A stretch of 41,859 bases of DNA from Polyangiaceae bacterium (GCA_025353725.1 JANXOF010000017.1:1-41859); one strand, 5' to 3'; positions 1 to 10,324 are shown, counted from the stretch's first letter. Notes: generated by a model not told the origin, from the letters alone. Numbers and translations are program-made.

Positions 1-354
1 TCCGCCCCAACCGCGAAGGTTTGGCGCGAAGTCCAGTGGGGAGTGGGCACTTCCCGACTGCATAGAGCGGCGCGACCTAAGTCAGTCGGAATACGCCCGC
101 AAGGCGCGGCCCGGTTCCCGACAAGACACAATCCCCTGTCCCCCCACGGAAGCCTATCCAGTCTACGGGCCGCGCCTTTAAACCGAAGCAGCCCGCCCTA
201 CAGCGACCGAAGGCGGGAAGGGCCCGCGCCCCGCTGGACGGCCCCCACCGAAGCATCCCCCCCCTCCGCGCCCCACCTCGCCCCCGACCGCGCAACGCAA
301 AAACCAAGTCTGACTCGTCGACTCACTGACACGTCGGGTCAAGCGCATCGCTCA
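1..354. other. left-edge region with no supportable gene
   Basis: The stretch downstream of comF carries only open frames that translate to Arg/Pro/Ser-rich low-complexity sequence on one strand and Gly/Arg-rich sequence on the other. That is what GC-rich non-coding DNA gives by chance. No ribosome-binding site, domain motif, tRNA cloverleaf or convincing terminator hairpin was seen. A C-rich run lies near 250-280. Confidence 0.5.
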
Positions 355-1029
355 TCACAGAAGAGACGGCCCATCTTCGCGCTCACGACTTGCGAGCGCG
401 AACGTCAAAACCTCAAGCGCGCCCGCTTCCGCGAGTGAGGCGGCACACGCGGCCAACGTGGCCCCAGTCGTGCGCACGTCGTCGACCAGCAGCACGCGGC
501 GCCCTTCAACCTTTTTCGGTGCCGAACACCGGAAGGCGGCGGCCACGTTCGCGGCGCGCGCTTCGCGGTCCAAAGAGGCTTGCGCCGGTGTTTCGCGATC
601 GCGAACGAGCGCGCGCGGTACGTAAGGCACGCGCAGGCCACGGGCCACGTAGCCCGCGAGAAGCGCGGCTTGATCGAATCCGCGCTCGACAACGCGGCGC
701 CGGTGAAGCGGCACCGGTACGACCATGTCGACGCCAAGATCGAGCGACGCCGCGTGCTGTGCCATCAGCGCACCGAACGGCGAGGCGAGATCGCTACGCC
801 CCGCGTACTTGAAACGTACAATCGCGGTCGCTAGCGCCCCGCCGTACGCGAAGACGGCAAAGTGAGCGCCTTCGAGACCGCGCGAGGGCAAACGCACGAC
901 GGAGGCCGCACATCCTACGCAAAAGACTACGCCTTCGCCTACGAGCTCGTTGCAGGCCGCGCACCGCGTCGGCGCCAAAAACTCACCCGCCACCGCCCAC
1001 GCAGCTCGTAGCATCCACGAAAACGCCAT
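355..1029 (-). CDS. comF: ComF family phosphoribosyltransferase-like protein
   Basis: A 224-residue protein with the two-part ComF layout. The N-terminal zinc-ribbon has paired cysteines at C23/C26 and C37/C40. The C-terminal type I phosphoribosyltransferase fold carries the PRPP-binding loop VDDVRTTGAT at 182-191. The family is linked to DNA uptake and to single-strand DNA handling; its exact reaction is poorly defined. The ATG at 1029 gives a normal family length. It is the last gene of a leftward group (kinase, priA, GNAT, comF). A comF close to priA suits a replication/recombination role, although 105 bp separate it from the GNAT gene. The family call is firm; the function is inferred. 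Confidence 0.9.
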   Translation of the reverse strand: MAFSWMLRAAWAVAGEFLAPTRCAACNELVGEGVVFCVGCAASVVRLPSRGLEGAHFAVFAYGGALATAIVRFKYAGRSDLASPFGALMAQHAASLDLGVDMVVPVPLHRRRVVERGFDQAALLAGYVARGLRVPYVPRALVRDRETPAQASLDREARAANVAAAFRCSAPKKVEGRRVLLVDDVRTTGATLAACAASLAEAGALEVLTFALASREREDGPSLL

Positions 1030-1134
1030 GGCGCCGAGTCGTCCAACGCGCGCTCGAATTGCTCGGAATATTCACGCTGTTCGCACGTTGCGTCACCTCG
1101 TGCGCGTCGCGCGCTTACGAACGCTTTCGGCGTT

Positions 1135-1704
1135 TCATCGCGCGTGCTCGTCGCGTGTCTTCGCAAAGAGGAGGTGGTCTTCCCACACTCCCGCGATATG
1201 CAAATAGCGTTCGGCGTACCCCTCGCGGCGGAAGCCAAGTTTGTCGACGACGCGAAGACTACGCGCATTGCGCGGCATGATCGCCGCTTGAATACGATGA
1301 AGACTCGCAGGGCCGAAAGCAAAGTCGACGACGGCCGCCGCCGCTTCGGTCACGACCCCGCGGCCTTGCGTCTCATGCGAAACCCAGTAGCCCAAGTGAG
1401 CGCCGCACATCGCCCCACGCAGAATGCCGCTTAGCGCTATTTTGCCTATGAAATTCGACGGGGAGTCGCGCTCCGCGATCAGGAACACGTAGCTTGTCCC
1501 GTGCTTCCAATCACGCCGGTGCCGCAGGATGGAGTTGGCGACCTCGGTGATCGACGTGGGGTCTTCGCCCGCTTTGGAAGCGGGGTTCCACGGTTCGAGG
1601 TGCTCACGATTGGCGCGAAGCAGCCGCCGGAGCTCCGCCACGTCTCCCGTTCGCGGGAGGCGCAGAACGAGGCGCTTCGTAACGAGACGCGTAGGCATCA
1701 GCAC
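1135..1704 (-). CDS. GNAT N-acetyltransferase, RimJ/RimL type
   Basis: A 189-residue single-domain GNAT acetyltransferase. The N-terminal strand pattern (TKRLVLRLP) and the region LGYWVSHETQGRGVVTEAA, with the acetyl-CoA pyrophosphate-binding QGRG, are the family signatures. The C-terminal part (IQAAIMPRNARSLRVVDKLGFRREGYAERYL) is the usual RimJ/RimL ending. RimJ-like enzymes acetylate protein N-termini, but family members also act on small molecules or antibiotics, so the substrate is open. The frame opens with GTG at 1704; an ATG two codons later (1698) is equally possible. It lies 67 bp downstream of priA on the same strand. Confidence 0.88.
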   Translation of the reverse strand: MLMPTRLVTKRLVLRLPRTGDVAELRRLLRANREHLEPWNPASKAGEDPTSITEVANSILRHRRDWKHGTSYVFLIAERDSPSNFIGKIALSGILRGAMCGAHLGYWVSHETQGRGVVTEAAAAVVDFAFGPASLHRIQAAIMPRNARSLRVVDKLGFRREGYAERYLHIAGVWEDHLLFAKTRDEHAR

Positions 1705-1771
1705 AGCCGCTACGTTCTATCTCGCCTCCCGACAACACTGCAACGCCTGCCGTCAACCGACGACGCGTACA

Positions 1772-4057
1772 TCAAAGCAAGCCCACAGGGTCGATATCGA
1801 GCGTGAGCCGGACCGAGCGAGGCAGTTCCGTGCTTGCCGCGTACATCGCCATGGCTGCCGCGCGCAGGGACTCACGCGAGGAGCTCCGGAGCATGACGCG
1901 AAACCGAAATCGGTTACGTACTTTGGCGATAGGGGCAGGGGTGGGTCCAAGGACCGTCACCGCGCCGAGCTCTCCCGCACGCGAGGCTTGCCGCGCCGCA
2001 CGCGCGAGCATAGCCGTCGCATCCTGCGCCTCTTTTTCGTCGAGCGAATCGACACGCGCGAGCGCCATGCGCGAGAACGGCGGGTACGCGAGCTCTTTGC
2101 GGTCCCGCAGCTCGCGTTCGATAAACCCGTTTACGTCGTGGCGCGACGCGAACTTAATCGCGTGATGGTCGGGGTCGTACGTCTGGACGAGCACCCGCCC
2201 GGGAGTGTCGCCACGCCCCGCACGACCCGCGACTTGCACGAGAAGTTGAAACGCGCGCTCGCTGGCTCGAAAATCAGGGATCGAAAGCGCGGCGTCGGCG
2301 TTGATGACGCCTACGAGCGTCACGAAAGGTAAATCGTGGCCTTTTGTGACCATTTGCGTACCGACCAAAATATCGACCTCACGCGAGCGGACGCGCGCGA
2401 GCACCTTGTCGACATCTTTCCCGGTCGCCACGTCGCGGTCGAGGCGTGCGATAATCGCCTTAGGAAAGGCCGCGTTTAGCGTTTCTTCGAGCTTCTCCGT
2501 GCCGAGCCCCTCGAGCGCGATGCGATCCGACGAACACGTTTTACACGTGAGCGGCAGCGAGGCTTCGTAGTCGCACCAATGGCATCGCATCGTACCGCCC
2601 TTCTTCTTGTGAAGGGTCAAGGCCACAGTGCAGTGCGGGCACGAGGCGAGCTCGCCGCACCCCTCACATCGGATGCTCGGCGCGAACCCTCGGCGGTTGA
2701 GAAAAAGGATGGTTTGCTCCTTTTTTTCGAGCGTCTCCTCGATCGCGCGGTGGAGGAGCACACTAATCTTCCGATCGCCCGTGGGCCCGGCGCCGATACG
2801 ACGCAGGTCGACGATCTCCACCCTCGGCATCTCTTGCGCGCGTGCGCGGTCAGGCAACACGAGCTTCGTTGCCTTTCCCGTCCGCGAGAGGTGCTCAGTC
2901 TCGAGCGACGGCGTTGCGCTGCCAAGCACGCATACGCCGCCGAGCATGTGGGCACGCAAGATAGCCATATCGCGCGCGTGGTAGCGAACGCCCTCCTCCT
3001 GCTTGAATGACGAGTCGTGCTCCTCGTCGACAATCACAAGCCCGAGCGCGTGCACGGGCGCGAAAAGAGCGCTGCGGGCTCCAATCGCGACATCGACCTC
3101 GCCCGCGCGAAGCCGCATCCACATGTCGAAACGCTCGCGCGGAGTGAGCCCCGAATGCAGGATTCCGACAGCGTCGCCGAAGCGCGCTCTAAAGCGCGAC
3201 ACGAGCTGCGGCGTAAGCGCGATTTCAGGCACCAGCATGATCGTGCCGCGGCCGAGCTCTTTTGCCCTGGCTATCGCACGGAGATAGACCTCGGTTTTGC
3301 CAGAGCCCGTCACGCCGTGAAGCAGAAACGTGGCCGCGCCCGAGGTCGGCACAAGCGCTTCAGCAAGCGCATTCATCGCGGTTTGCTGGGGAACCGTAGG
3401 AGCAAGTTCGGTGTCGCGCGCTACGGCGCTCGCGAAAAACGGGTCCCTTACAATCTCTCGCTCTTCGATCGCGACAAGACCAAGTTCACGCAGTTTTTTC
3501 ACGGCGCCGCGGGCCCCGCCGAACTGCGCAGACAGCCTCGCGAGCGGCAAAGCTCCGTGGGCGCGCACGTGCGCGAGAATGCGCGATGCGCCTGCGGTCA
3601 CCGACGTCTCCACGGCGTCGGTGGGTACGACCCACCGCACTTTGCGTGACGAAATCCCTTTTGCGGACGGAAAGAGCGAGAGTTCCTCGATCGCTTCGGC
3701 CGCGTCTTTGTCAGCGGGTGGCAACGCGAGACGTATCACCTCGCCGATCGGCGCCAGGTAATAACTCGCGAGCCGCGAGAGAAAAACCACGAGGTCGTCG
3801 GGCAGCGAAATGCCTTCGATGACCGAGAGAAGCGGCTTTGCGCCCTTCGGTAGAACGTTTACGCTCTCACGGACGGCCACGACGACACCGACGATGCGGC
3901 GCGCCCCGAGCGTACAGAGCACGCGGCACCCCGGTCGTACGGCATCGGACAGCTTCGGCGGAATCAAGTACGTCAGCGCGCGTGGAAGCGGCACGGGGAG
4001 CGCGACGTCCGCAAGTCGCGCTTGCTGCGCCACGTCCTCGTTCATCGCATCGGTCAA
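1772..4057 (-). CDS. priA: primosomal replication protein N' (PriA helicase)
   Basis: A 761-residue superfamily 2 helicase that restarts replication at stalled forks by loading the replicative helicase. Visible motifs are Walker A GVTGSGKT (248-255), the DEEH box VDEEHDSS (344-347), and the PriA zinc-binding insert with eight cysteines (C464, C467, C473, C476, C492, C495, C505, C508). The C-terminal helicase motifs include VAGRAGRGDTPGRV. The N-terminal 3'-DNA-binding domain is present, so the gene looks complete. The frame can begin at TTG 4057, overlapping the upstream kinase stop by 4 bp, or at ATG 4045. The near-overlap suggests co-transcription with the kinase. Confidence 0.96.
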   Translation of the reverse strand: MTDAMNEDVAQQARLADVALPVPLPRALTYLIPPKLSDAVRPGCRVLCTLGARRIVGVVVAVRESVNVLPKGAKPLLSVIEGISLPDDLVVFLSRLASYYLAPIGEVIRLALPPADKDAAEAIEELSLFPSAKGISSRKVRWVVPTDAVETSVTAGASRILAHVRAHGALPLARLSAQFGGARGAVKKLRELGLVAIEEREIVRDPFFASAVARDTELAPTVPQQTAMNALAEALVPTSGAATFLLHGVTGSGKTEVYLRAIARAKELGRGTIMLVPEIALTPQLVSRFRARFGDAVGILHSGLTPRERFDMWMRLRAGEVDVAIGARSALFAPVHALGLVIVDEEHDSSFKQEEGVRYHARDMAILRAHMLGGVCVLGSATPSLETEHLSRTGKATKLVLPDRARAQEMPRVEIVDLRRIGAGPTGDRKISVLLHRAIEETLEKKEQTILFLNRRGFAPSIRCEGCGELASCPHCTVALTLHKKKGGTMRCHWCDYEASLPLTCKTCSSDRIALEGLGTEKLEETLNAAFPKAIIARLDRDVATGKDVDKVLARVRSREVDILVGTQMVTKGHDLPFVTLVGVINADAALSIPDFRASERAFQLLVQVAGRAGRGDTPGRVLVQTYDPDHHAIKFASRHDVNGFIERELRDRKELAYPPFSRMALARVDSLDEKEAQDATAMLARAARQASRAGELGAVTVLGPTPAPIAKVRNRFRFRVMLRSSSRESLRAAAMAMYAASTELPRSVRLTLDIDPVGLL

Positions 4058-5427
4058 TGCACCAGGACGCGAACGAGCGCAACGAAGCCGAGTGCGAGCC
4101 CGAGCGCGAGCGCGAAGGCCCCGGGCCTAGTCACGCGCGTAAACCGCGGCCGAGTTCGCACATAAGGCGACGCGAGCGAAGCCGGATTCAGCTCGACGAC
4201 GCTCGACGTCGATGGCGCTCGTGACTCAATGACGTGAGCGGAAGACAGCTCGACACCGGATAGCGCGGCTCCTTCGAGCGACCCATGCGCGAGCGCCACG
4301 CGAGGACCGCTCTCGAAGTTTGACGCACGCGTACCTGACGCGCCTTCAGACGCGAGCTTCGCCACGAGCGAGCGCTCCGAGGGCCGTGGTGCAGGCACGC
4401 TTTTCGGCAGCCTGCGCTCGCTCTCACGACGCTTGTCGACACGCGCGGTACCGAACGTCGTGGCCATCCACTCGCCGAGCTTCAGGCGACTCGCCAGGAG
4501 CCCGCTTTCGGCGAGGTAAGCCTCGAGGTCACGAAGCATAGCGCCGGCCGACGGGTAGCGTTCGTCCCGGCGTCGCGCGAGCGCTCGAAGCACGATTTCT
4601 TCGAGCGCGGCATGCATGGGTACGCCCTTGTCGGGCAAGGCCGGAATCACCGCCGCGCGCGCTTGTTCGAGAAGCGGGATTTCAGACTTCGGCTTGTAAA
4701 GCCGCCGGCCCGCGAGCAATTCCCAGAGAATCACGCCCGCGGCAAAGACATCGGCACGGGCATCGAGCCGCTCACCGCGCGCGTGCTCGGGACTCATATA
4801 GCCGGCTTTCCCTTTTACCGTATCGCTCGCGTCATCGGGCATCACGTCGTTCGCGTGAGCAATTCCAAAGTCACAAAGCTTAACTTCGCCCTCGTACGAG
4901 ATGAGAATGTTCGATGGCGACACGTCGCGGTGCACAATCCCCAGCAGCTCACGAGGAGTTGCGCGGTCGCGGGCGGAAACCTCCTCGGGCTCGCGTGTAC
5001 GACGATGCGCGTAGTCGAGCCCCTCCAGCACGTCCGCGACGATCCCGAGCGCGTGACACGCGGGCAACGCAACGTCTTGTAGACTGCACTCACGAAGGAG
5101 TGCGTTCAGATCAAACCCTTCCACGTACTCCATCGCGATAAAGAGGTGCTCGTCGTGCTTACCGAGGTCGAACACTTGCACGATGTGTCGATGCCCAAGG
5201 CGGGCCGCGAGCTTCGCTTCGTGAATGAGCATTCCAGCGAAGCGTGGGTCACCGGCAAACGCCGGTAGAATCTGCTTCACTACGGCGAGCCGCGTCGCCC
5301 CGAGCTCGGTCTCTGCCCGAGCCAGGTAGATCTCCGCCATGCCGCCTTGGCCCACGTGCTCGAACAAAGTGTACGACCCGAATTTGCGCGGCAAATCGCC
5401 AGCCGAACGGGACGGGAGAGCGTTCAT
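4054..5427 (-). CDS. Ser/Thr protein kinase with C-terminal membrane anchor
   Basis: A 457-residue Hanks-type kinase. Its Gly-rich loop is GQGGMAE (27-33), with the ATP-binding lysine K51 in VVKQI, the catalytic loop HRDVSPSN (D168), DFG at 186-188 and the APE-equivalent SPE. A long Ser/Ala/Arg-rich linker leads to one hydrophobic helix in the last ~20 residues, so the kinase domain is cytoplasmic and tail-anchored. There is no extracellular sensor domain. The frame stays open to 5517, but the ATG at 5427 places the start just before the kinase domain; the upstream residues look non-coding. The gene is divergent from the hybrid histidine kinase at 5606 and coupled to priA downstream. Such kinases are typical of myxobacteria. 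The target is unknown. Confidence 0.92.
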   Translation of the reverse strand: MNALPSRSAGDLPRKFGSYTLFEHVGQGGMAEIYLARAETELGATRLAVVKQILPAFAGDPRFAGMLIHEAKLAARLGHRHIVQVFDLGKHDEHLFIAMEYVEGFDLNALLRECSLQDVALPACHALGIVADVLEGLDYAHRRTREPEEVSARDRATPRELLGIVHRDVSPSNILISYEGEVKLCDFGIAHANDVMPDDASDTVKGKAGYMSPEHARGERLDARADVFAAGVILWELLAGRRLYKPKSEIPLLEQARAAVIPALPDKGVPMHAALEEIVLRALARRRDERYPSAGAMLRDLEAYLAESGLLASRLKLGEWMATTFGTARVDKRRESERRLPKSVPAPRPSERSLVAKLASEGASGTRASNFESGPRVALAHGSLEGAALSGVELSSAHVIESRAPSTSSVVELNPASLASPYVRTRPRFTRVTRPGAFALALGLALGFVALVRVLVH

Positions 5428-5605
5428 CAAGGTCTGAAGCCGCAGCGTAACCACATTTGTCACGCCGTAAAAGAACACCGCAGGGTCGCTTCGACCAAAA
5501 CCGAGGCAGATTGTCACAAATGGCGACGTAAAGTACTGAACAAGCCCGATCTGCGACCACGGGAATTCCTTTTTTGCGGTCGTTGGGATACGTCTTAACG
5601 CCCGT

Positions 5606-7771
5606 ATGTCCGTGGTTGAAGCGATGAATCGAGAGATTGAAAAGCGCTCAGGCTCACCGTCACTGTCACTACCTTCGCCGTGGCCACCTCTCGAGGCGCG
5701 CGAGGGCGAAGACTTATTGGCGTTCGCACTTACCGCCGAGGCGCTCCCCTTTGGATTTGCTTACCTCCGAAGCCTCCGTGACGCACAAGGCGCCGTGGTC
5801 GACCTCGAGGTTGCGCTGCAAAACGCGGCGGCGGCGGCGCTGAGCCTCTGGCGCGACGAACCTCAATGGTCGCGCTTTATCGAAGTCGCAGAAACCGGAA
5901 CGACTTGGCGAAACGAGGTCGAGTCGACGGCGCAGAACGGCGATTGCGTCCTGCGGATGAGTGCCGTGCGTGTCGGTCGTGGCGTCGCCGTCACCTTCGA
6001 GGACGTGACAGCGCATCGGGAAAGCGCAGCGGAGAGGGCAAGCTTCGTGGCCGAGCAGCGGCTTGCGCAGAAAGAGGCGTGCGTAGCGAAGGAGAAGGTC
6101 GACATCGTCTTTCAGCAGCTGCGCGCGTCGGAGGAGCGCTTCCGGGTCGTCCAAGAGAGCTCACCCGATGGCTTTATGATGTTCCGCAGCGTGCGTGACG
6201 CAGACGGAGCCATTCGAGACTTCGAGTGGATTTACACGAATCTCGCCGCGAATCGAATTGTCGGAAAGTCGAATGCCGAACTGGCGGGCAAAAGCTTACT
6301 TACGGAGATGCCTGGAAATAAGGAAGAAGGTCTCTTCGATGCGTACGTGCGCGTTGTTGAAACCGGAGAGCCTTTTCGGCGCGAGTTCTCCTACGCCCAC
6401 GAGGGCTTCAATCACGCATTTCGCGTCCTCGCCCTGCGCCTCGACGACGGATTTGCGGTCACTTTCGAGGACGTGACCGAGAGAATGCGGCAGGAGAGTG
6501 AGCGCGCAGAACTCCTTGCCGGAGTCGAGGCCGCGCGCGCAGAAGCCGAGCGCCAGCGTGAGCAGGCCGAGGCCGCAAGCCATCTCAAAGACGAGTTTTT
6601 AGCGACCGTCTCGCACGAGCTTCGCACACCGCTCCAGGCCGTTCTGGGATGGGCGCTGCTCCTCCGCGACGACCCCGGACTCGACCCCGATCGCTTGGCT
6701 AAGGGCATCCACGTCATCGAACGAAACGCGCGAGCCCAAGCGCGCATTATTGAAGATATTTTAGACGTTTCCCGAATCATCACGGGCAAACTTCGACTCA
6801 CGCCCCTCAGCCTCAACGTGGCTACCGTCGTCGAGGCCGCGGCGGACACCTTGCGCGCGGCGGCAGACGCAAAGCGCATTACGTTGACTGTCGAGGTCGG
6901 GCCGGAAGTGGGAAAGGTCGTAGGCGACCCCGACCGACTTCAACAGGTCGTATGGAACCTCGTCTCGAATGCTGTAAAGTTCACCAGTGACGGCGGTTGC
7001 GTTGCGGTCAAGGTGCAACGATTTGCAACTTCGGTATCGCTCGTTGTTTCAGATACGGGAAAAGGTATCACCGCCGCGTTTCTTCCGCACGTCTTCGAGC
7101 GCTTTCGCCAAGCTGACGGGTCAACGACGCGGCCTCAAGGCGGACTCGGACTCGGACTCGCCATTGTTCGACACCTTGTCGAACTGCACGGCGGACGCGT
7201 ATTTGTCCGAAGTGATGGGGAGGGTTCGGGAGCGACCTTCGAGGTGTCCCTTCCGGTGCGTGCGAGCGTTGCGCACATCGAGCCAATGCTTCAAAAAACG
7301 CCACAGAGCGGCTTCCTCGACGCCGGGCCTGAGCTAGGTTCGATCCGTGAAAAGCGCGTACTCATCGTCGATGACGAGGAGGATGCCCGAGAGCTTATTG
7401 CGGCCTTACTTCAGAGGGCAGGAGTTCATGTAAAACCGGTAGCATCAGCCGAAGAAGCCATGGCGGCGCTGGCCTCTTTCCAACCCGACCTCTTGGTCTC
7501 CGACATCGGAATGCCCGAAGAAGACGGATATTCGCTACTGCGCCGCATCCGTGCGCTTGCCAGTGATAATCCCTCTCGGGGCATTCCAGCGATAGCGCTG
7601 ACGGCTTATGCACGAGCCGAGGATCGTCGTCGCGCTCTGCTCGCAGGCTTTGGCGTTCACATGTCCAAGCCAGTGAATCCAGGACTTCTCATTGACAGCA
7701 TCGCTCGGCTTCTTGGCCCGGACAACCTGTCCTTCGGCGCGTCAGACGGGGTCGCGAGTCAACGCGACTGA
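5606..7771 (+). CDS. PAS-containing hybrid sensor histidine kinase/response regulator
   Basis: A 721-residue soluble hybrid kinase with no membrane segment or signal peptide. Two PAS-like sensor modules occupy roughly residues 40-135 and 175-295; each ends in the same phrase (VTFEDVT). A Glu/Ala-rich coiled coil (about 295-325) leads to HisKA with SHELRTPL (phospho-acceptor His337). The HATPase domain has the N box [10 protein letters not shown]1 DTGKGI and G2 GGLGLGLAI. The C-terminal receiver has IVDDEED, the phospho-acceptor Asp633 in SDIGMP, and SKPV. Complete autophosphorylation and phosphotransfer machinery is therefore present. The ATG at 5606 is used. No output domain or partner regulator is adjacent. 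The paired PAS modules look like an internal duplication. Confidence 0.93.
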   Translation: MSVVEAMNREIEKRSGSPSLSLPSPWPPLEAREGEDLLAFALTAEALPFGFAYLRSLRDAQGAVVDLEVALQNAAAAALSLWRDEPQWSRFIEVAETGTTWRNEVESTAQNGDCVLRMSAVRVGRGVAVTFEDVTAHRESAAERASFVAEQRLAQKEACVAKEKVDIVFQQLRASEERFRVVQESSPDGFMMFRSVRDADGAIRDFEWIYTNLAANRIVGKSNAELAGKSLLTEMPGNKEEGLFDAYVRVVETGEPFRREFSYAHEGFNHAFRVLALRLDDGFAVTFEDVTERMRQESERAELLAGVEAARAEAERQREQAEAASHLKDEFLATVSHELRTPLQAVLGWALLLRDDPGLDPDRLAKGIHVIERNARAQARIIEDILDVSRIITGKLRLTPLSLNVATVVEAAADTLRAAADAKRITLTVEVGPEVGKVVGDPDRLQQVVWNLVSNAVKFTSDGGCVAVKVQRFATSVSLVVSDTGKGITAAFLPHVFERFRQADGSTTRPQGGLGLGLAIVRHLVELHGGRVFVRSDGEGSGATFEVSLPVRASVAHIEPMLQKTPQSGFLDAGPELGSIREKRVLIVDDEEDARELIAALLQRAGVHVKPVASAEEAMAALASFQPDLLVSDIGMPEEDGYSLLRRIRALASDNPSRGIPAIALTAYARAEDRRRALLAGFGVHMSKPVNPGLLIDSIARLLGPDNLSFGASDGVASQRD

Positions 7772-7964
7772 ACCGCGTCTTGGTCGCTCGAGCCAAGCCA
7801 AGCGCAAAAGGCCTCCGTCTCGTCCTCTTCCGGCATTGAGATTGGCGAGATTGGCGGCGCACTCCGGGACGCGGAAGTCCACGCCCTCCGGAGAGCGCCA
7901 TCCGACCGATGATGGCTGGCGTTATTCGTACCGAGAAGAAAGTAGACTCGAGGCGATGCGCTTC

Positions 7965-8408
7965 TTACTTGGGGCTGTCCGTGCACACCTTCGCCGCGTT
8001 GCACTGATCGAGCGCGATGATACCGTCAAGCACGTTGCCCACGCCCCCAGAGCAGGCGTAGCTCTTCACCTCGGTCTCGCAGCGTTGGTAGCCGCTGCTG
8101 TTGATTCGACCGTCGCTGCACCGGTCCGCCGGCCAGAGCGAGTTGGCCCTTTGTTCAAAGTCGCGAAGGCAGTCCCCTTCCGTGGCGAACTTTTGGTTCG
8201 CAGCGGTTCCGTAGCCCGGACAGCCGCCTCGTGCGTCGCCGTAGCGCTCGCACGCCGTCTTCGCAATGGAAGTGATTCGCCCCTCGCGCGAGGGCTCGAG
8301 GGGTGTGTTGTCCGTGGTCGTGCTGTTATCGGCTGCGCATGCGGCACAAAGAGTGAGCGTCAGCGTAACAACCGAAGAAGCGACATAAGAAGAAACGCGG
8401 TTAATCAT
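7965..8408 (-). CDS. small Cys-rich secreted lipoprotein, DUF6184-like
   Basis: A 147-residue protein that begins with a hydrophobic signal segment ending in a cysteine (LTLTLCAAC, C24). The lipobox is not perfect because C sits at -3. The mature part carries regularly spaced cysteines in the order AC-R-C-GDC-RC-C-C, with the pattern ITSIAKTACERY...FATEGDCL...DRC. This resembles the DUF6184 lipoproteins that I associate with myxobacterial genomes; the match is from memory of the cysteine layout and was not searched. Function is unknown. The ATG at 8406-8408 is used. It is on the same strand as the lipoprotein gene upstream, with a gap of about 215 bp, so it may have its own promoter. Confidence 0.72.
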   Translation of the reverse strand: MINRVSSYVASSVVTLTLTLCAACAADNSTTTDNTPLEPSREGRITSIAKTACERYGDARGGCPGYGTAANQKFATEGDCLRDFEQRANSLWPADRCSDGRINSSGYQRCETEVKSYACSGGVGNVLDGIIALDQCNAAKVCTDSPK

Positions 8409-8624
8409 AGAAGCTCGGGGAGCAACTCATGTGCCAGCGGACGGTCACACTCGTATTTACGAGTCCTTCCGTTCCTCCCGTGATGGCGGCATAGGAGAGC
8501 ACCAACGCGGAAACGCACAAATTCACCGCAGTACTCTCGGTACGTGCCCACGCGAGAGCGCGGCCAAATGCCACAAGTGTGTCGAAGCGTTGCGTAAAGG
8601 ACGCAGGTGAAGAAGAGATAGATC

Positions 8625-9125
8625 TTACTTGGCGGGCGGCGCGAGCGTCGGGAAAGCCGTTGGAATCGTTGAGGGAAATCCTGGCGGCAGCTTAAACGCA
8701 CCTGCATCAAACCCAGGAATGGCCGTCGGAATCTGGAACACGGGCGTCGGCACGGGCGCCGTCTTACCGCCGTCGGCGGCCAGCGCCTCTGTCGCGCCAG
8801 CCGGACCGCCATCCGCAGGTTTGCCTCCTGCGACGACGACGGGTCTTGGACTACCCGTGGCGGGCGAAGCCTTCGCCGCACCAAGTGGCGCGACGGGGGT
8901 AGTCGGCGGGACAGCGGTCGTCAGGGACGGGGGAGTCGCCACGGGAGCCGCAGCGCCTTGCGGGGTAGCGATGACAGCTACCCCTGCGTCCGCCGAGTCT
9001 GCTTTTTTCAGCAAATCGCACCCGCAAAGGCAAAGGCAAAAGCTGGAGACGAGAGCAAGCGAAGGAGCAGCCGTGGTGCCTGAGGCGAAGCGTGAAGCAC
9101 GAGAGGCGACAACCGGTTGGAGCAT
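8625..9125 (-). CDS. Pro/Ala-rich putative lipoprotein
   Basis: A 166-residue protein. The frame stays open to 9371, but the ATG at 9125 places a good lipoprotein signal at the N-terminus: a hydrophobic stretch followed by LCGC, then a charged segment (DLLKKADSADAG). The remainder is low complexity, dominated by Pro, Ala, Thr and Gly, with repeated PxxxPT/PP units, and has no recognisable domain. Such sequence typically forms an extended, flexible spacer at the cell surface, but this is inference. It lies between the NlpC/P60 lipoprotein gene (73 bp upstream on the same strand) and the DUF6184-like gene. I do not recognise a family. Confidence 0.6.
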   Translation of the reverse strand: MLQPVVASRASRFASGTTAAPSLALVSSFCLCLCGCDLLKKADSADAGVAVIATPQGAAAPVATPPSLTTAVPPTTPVAPLGAAKASPATGSPRPVVVAGGKPADGGPAGATEALAADGGKTAPVPTPVFQIPTAIPGFDAGAFKLPPGFPSTIPTAFPTLAPPAK

Positions 9126-9198
9126 CTCGCGCAGCCTACACCCAAAAGGGACCTCGCAAACGCGTCGAAGATAGGTGCTGATCTGCGAGGATTTGTGG

Positions 9199-10170
9199 TC
9201 AGAATCCCGACCGACGAACTCCCTTATAGTTCGACGCAAACGATCTTGCATTGTACACGCAACCATACGAGCAGCCTCGACACTCAACGACGGTAGGCGT
9301 TCCCCAGCTGTCGCCCTTTTCGTAAAGCACGATGTGACCGTGACCGTCGCTGTTGTACGCGAGCGCGTCACCCTTCTTCAGCGAATCACGAGACACCGTA
9401 GACCACCTACCTTCGCGGTCATCGACGAAGTCCTCCGTGCTGTACGGGTGCGAATCCACCTCGAGAGACTTTTCGCCAAATTGCCAGGCCTTCGCGACGA
9501 GCCCAGAACAATCTGCCCCGTAGCGACCCGAGTGGGTACACGACGGACAGCTCCCGGAGCACGACCCGGCCGTGCTCGACGATACGCCCGCGCCTCGCCA
9601 CGACCCACCTCCCCAAAAGTAGGAGAACCCGACGGCCAACTTCGCGCGGGCAAAGGCATTCGACGGGGACGGACCGCCGCCCGAATCCCCGGGCGTATCG
9701 CCCGTCGAGCCCCCACCTTCGCTGCCCGCAGGCGTAAGGTAGGTCGCCGAACTCCAACCCGTCGTCCCGTTGAAGTCGACGTTGAAGAATCCGTCTTTGG
9801 GAGTCGCACTCACGAGCTTCACCTCGGTCCCCGAGGGAATTACGGAGAGAAGCGCGAAGCTCGTACCCGCACCCTTTCGCAGGTTGACATTGGCGGTAGT
9901 TTGCATGCTTCCGCCCGCGCGGAGCCCAGACGGCGGAGGGGCCGCGAGGGTCGTCACCGAATCGTCGACGGCCACCATCCGTTCGTCGCGAAGCCCCTCG
10001 TCGCCAATATCGCCTTTCGAACTTCCCCCCGCAGGATTACGTTCCGCCACGTCATCGGTATTCATCGGTCCACTTTCGCCGGCCGCGGTGCAGCCGGCGA
10101 TTCCGAGCGTGAACGCGACTGGAAACACGAAGCGAAGGAAGGGCCGTGCGGGGGTCGATAAAAAAGACAT
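9199..10170 (-). CDS. lipoprotein with SH3b and NlpC/P60 peptidoglycan hydrolase domains
   Basis: A 323-residue predicted cell-wall amidase/endopeptidase. The ATG at 10170 starts a clear lipoprotein signal (FPVAFTLGIAGC, C27); the frame runs open further upstream but that part reads as non-coding. A bacterial SH3 domain lies at about 70-140 (ANVNLRKGAGTSFALLSVIPSG...GWSSATYL). The NlpC/P60-like domain fills the C-terminal half, with the catalytic Cys in YGADCSGLVAKAW and the His in GHGHIVLYE. A Cys-rich insert (SCSGSCPSC) before the catalytic Cys is unusual and may be disulfide-stabilised. The family cleaves peptide cross-links in peptidoglycan. It is divergent from the propeller gene at 10403. 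Confidence 0.85.
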   Translation of the reverse strand: MSFLSTPARPFLRFVFPVAFTLGIAGCTAAGESGPMNTDDVAERNPAGGSSKGDIGDEGLRDERMVAVDDSVTTLAAPPPSGLRAGGSMQTTANVNLRKGAGTSFALLSVIPSGTEVKLVSATPKDGFFNVDFNGTTGWSSATYLTPAGSEGGGSTGDTPGDSGGGPSPSNAFARAKLAVGFSYFWGGGSWRGAGVSSSTAGSCSGSCPSCTHSGRYGADCSGLVAKAWQFGEKSLEVDSHPYSTEDFVDDREGRWSTVSRDSLKKGDALAYNSDGHGHIVLYEKGDSWGTPTVVECRGCSYGCVYNARSFASNYKGVRRSGF

Positions 10171-10324
10171 CGCGAACGGTTTCGCAAGACTCGCGCCGTA
10201 GGCGAAGCGGACGAGATCAAGCCGCCACCACGTCGAAACGAACAGCCGCCGCGGAAACGCAGCACTCTCACTGTCCGAAGGTCGCACCTCCGTCACCCAT
10301 GTGCGCTGGTCCTTCGCGCCAGCC

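Noticed and set aside
43-438. Open frame at the left edge, Arg/Pro/Ser-rich
   Set aside because: Low-complexity translation, overlaps the comF end on the other strand, no motif or ribosome-binding site.
5428-5605. Short CGACC/GGTCG inverted repeat between the divergent kinases
   Set aside because: Only 5-bp arms with a long spacer, expected by chance.
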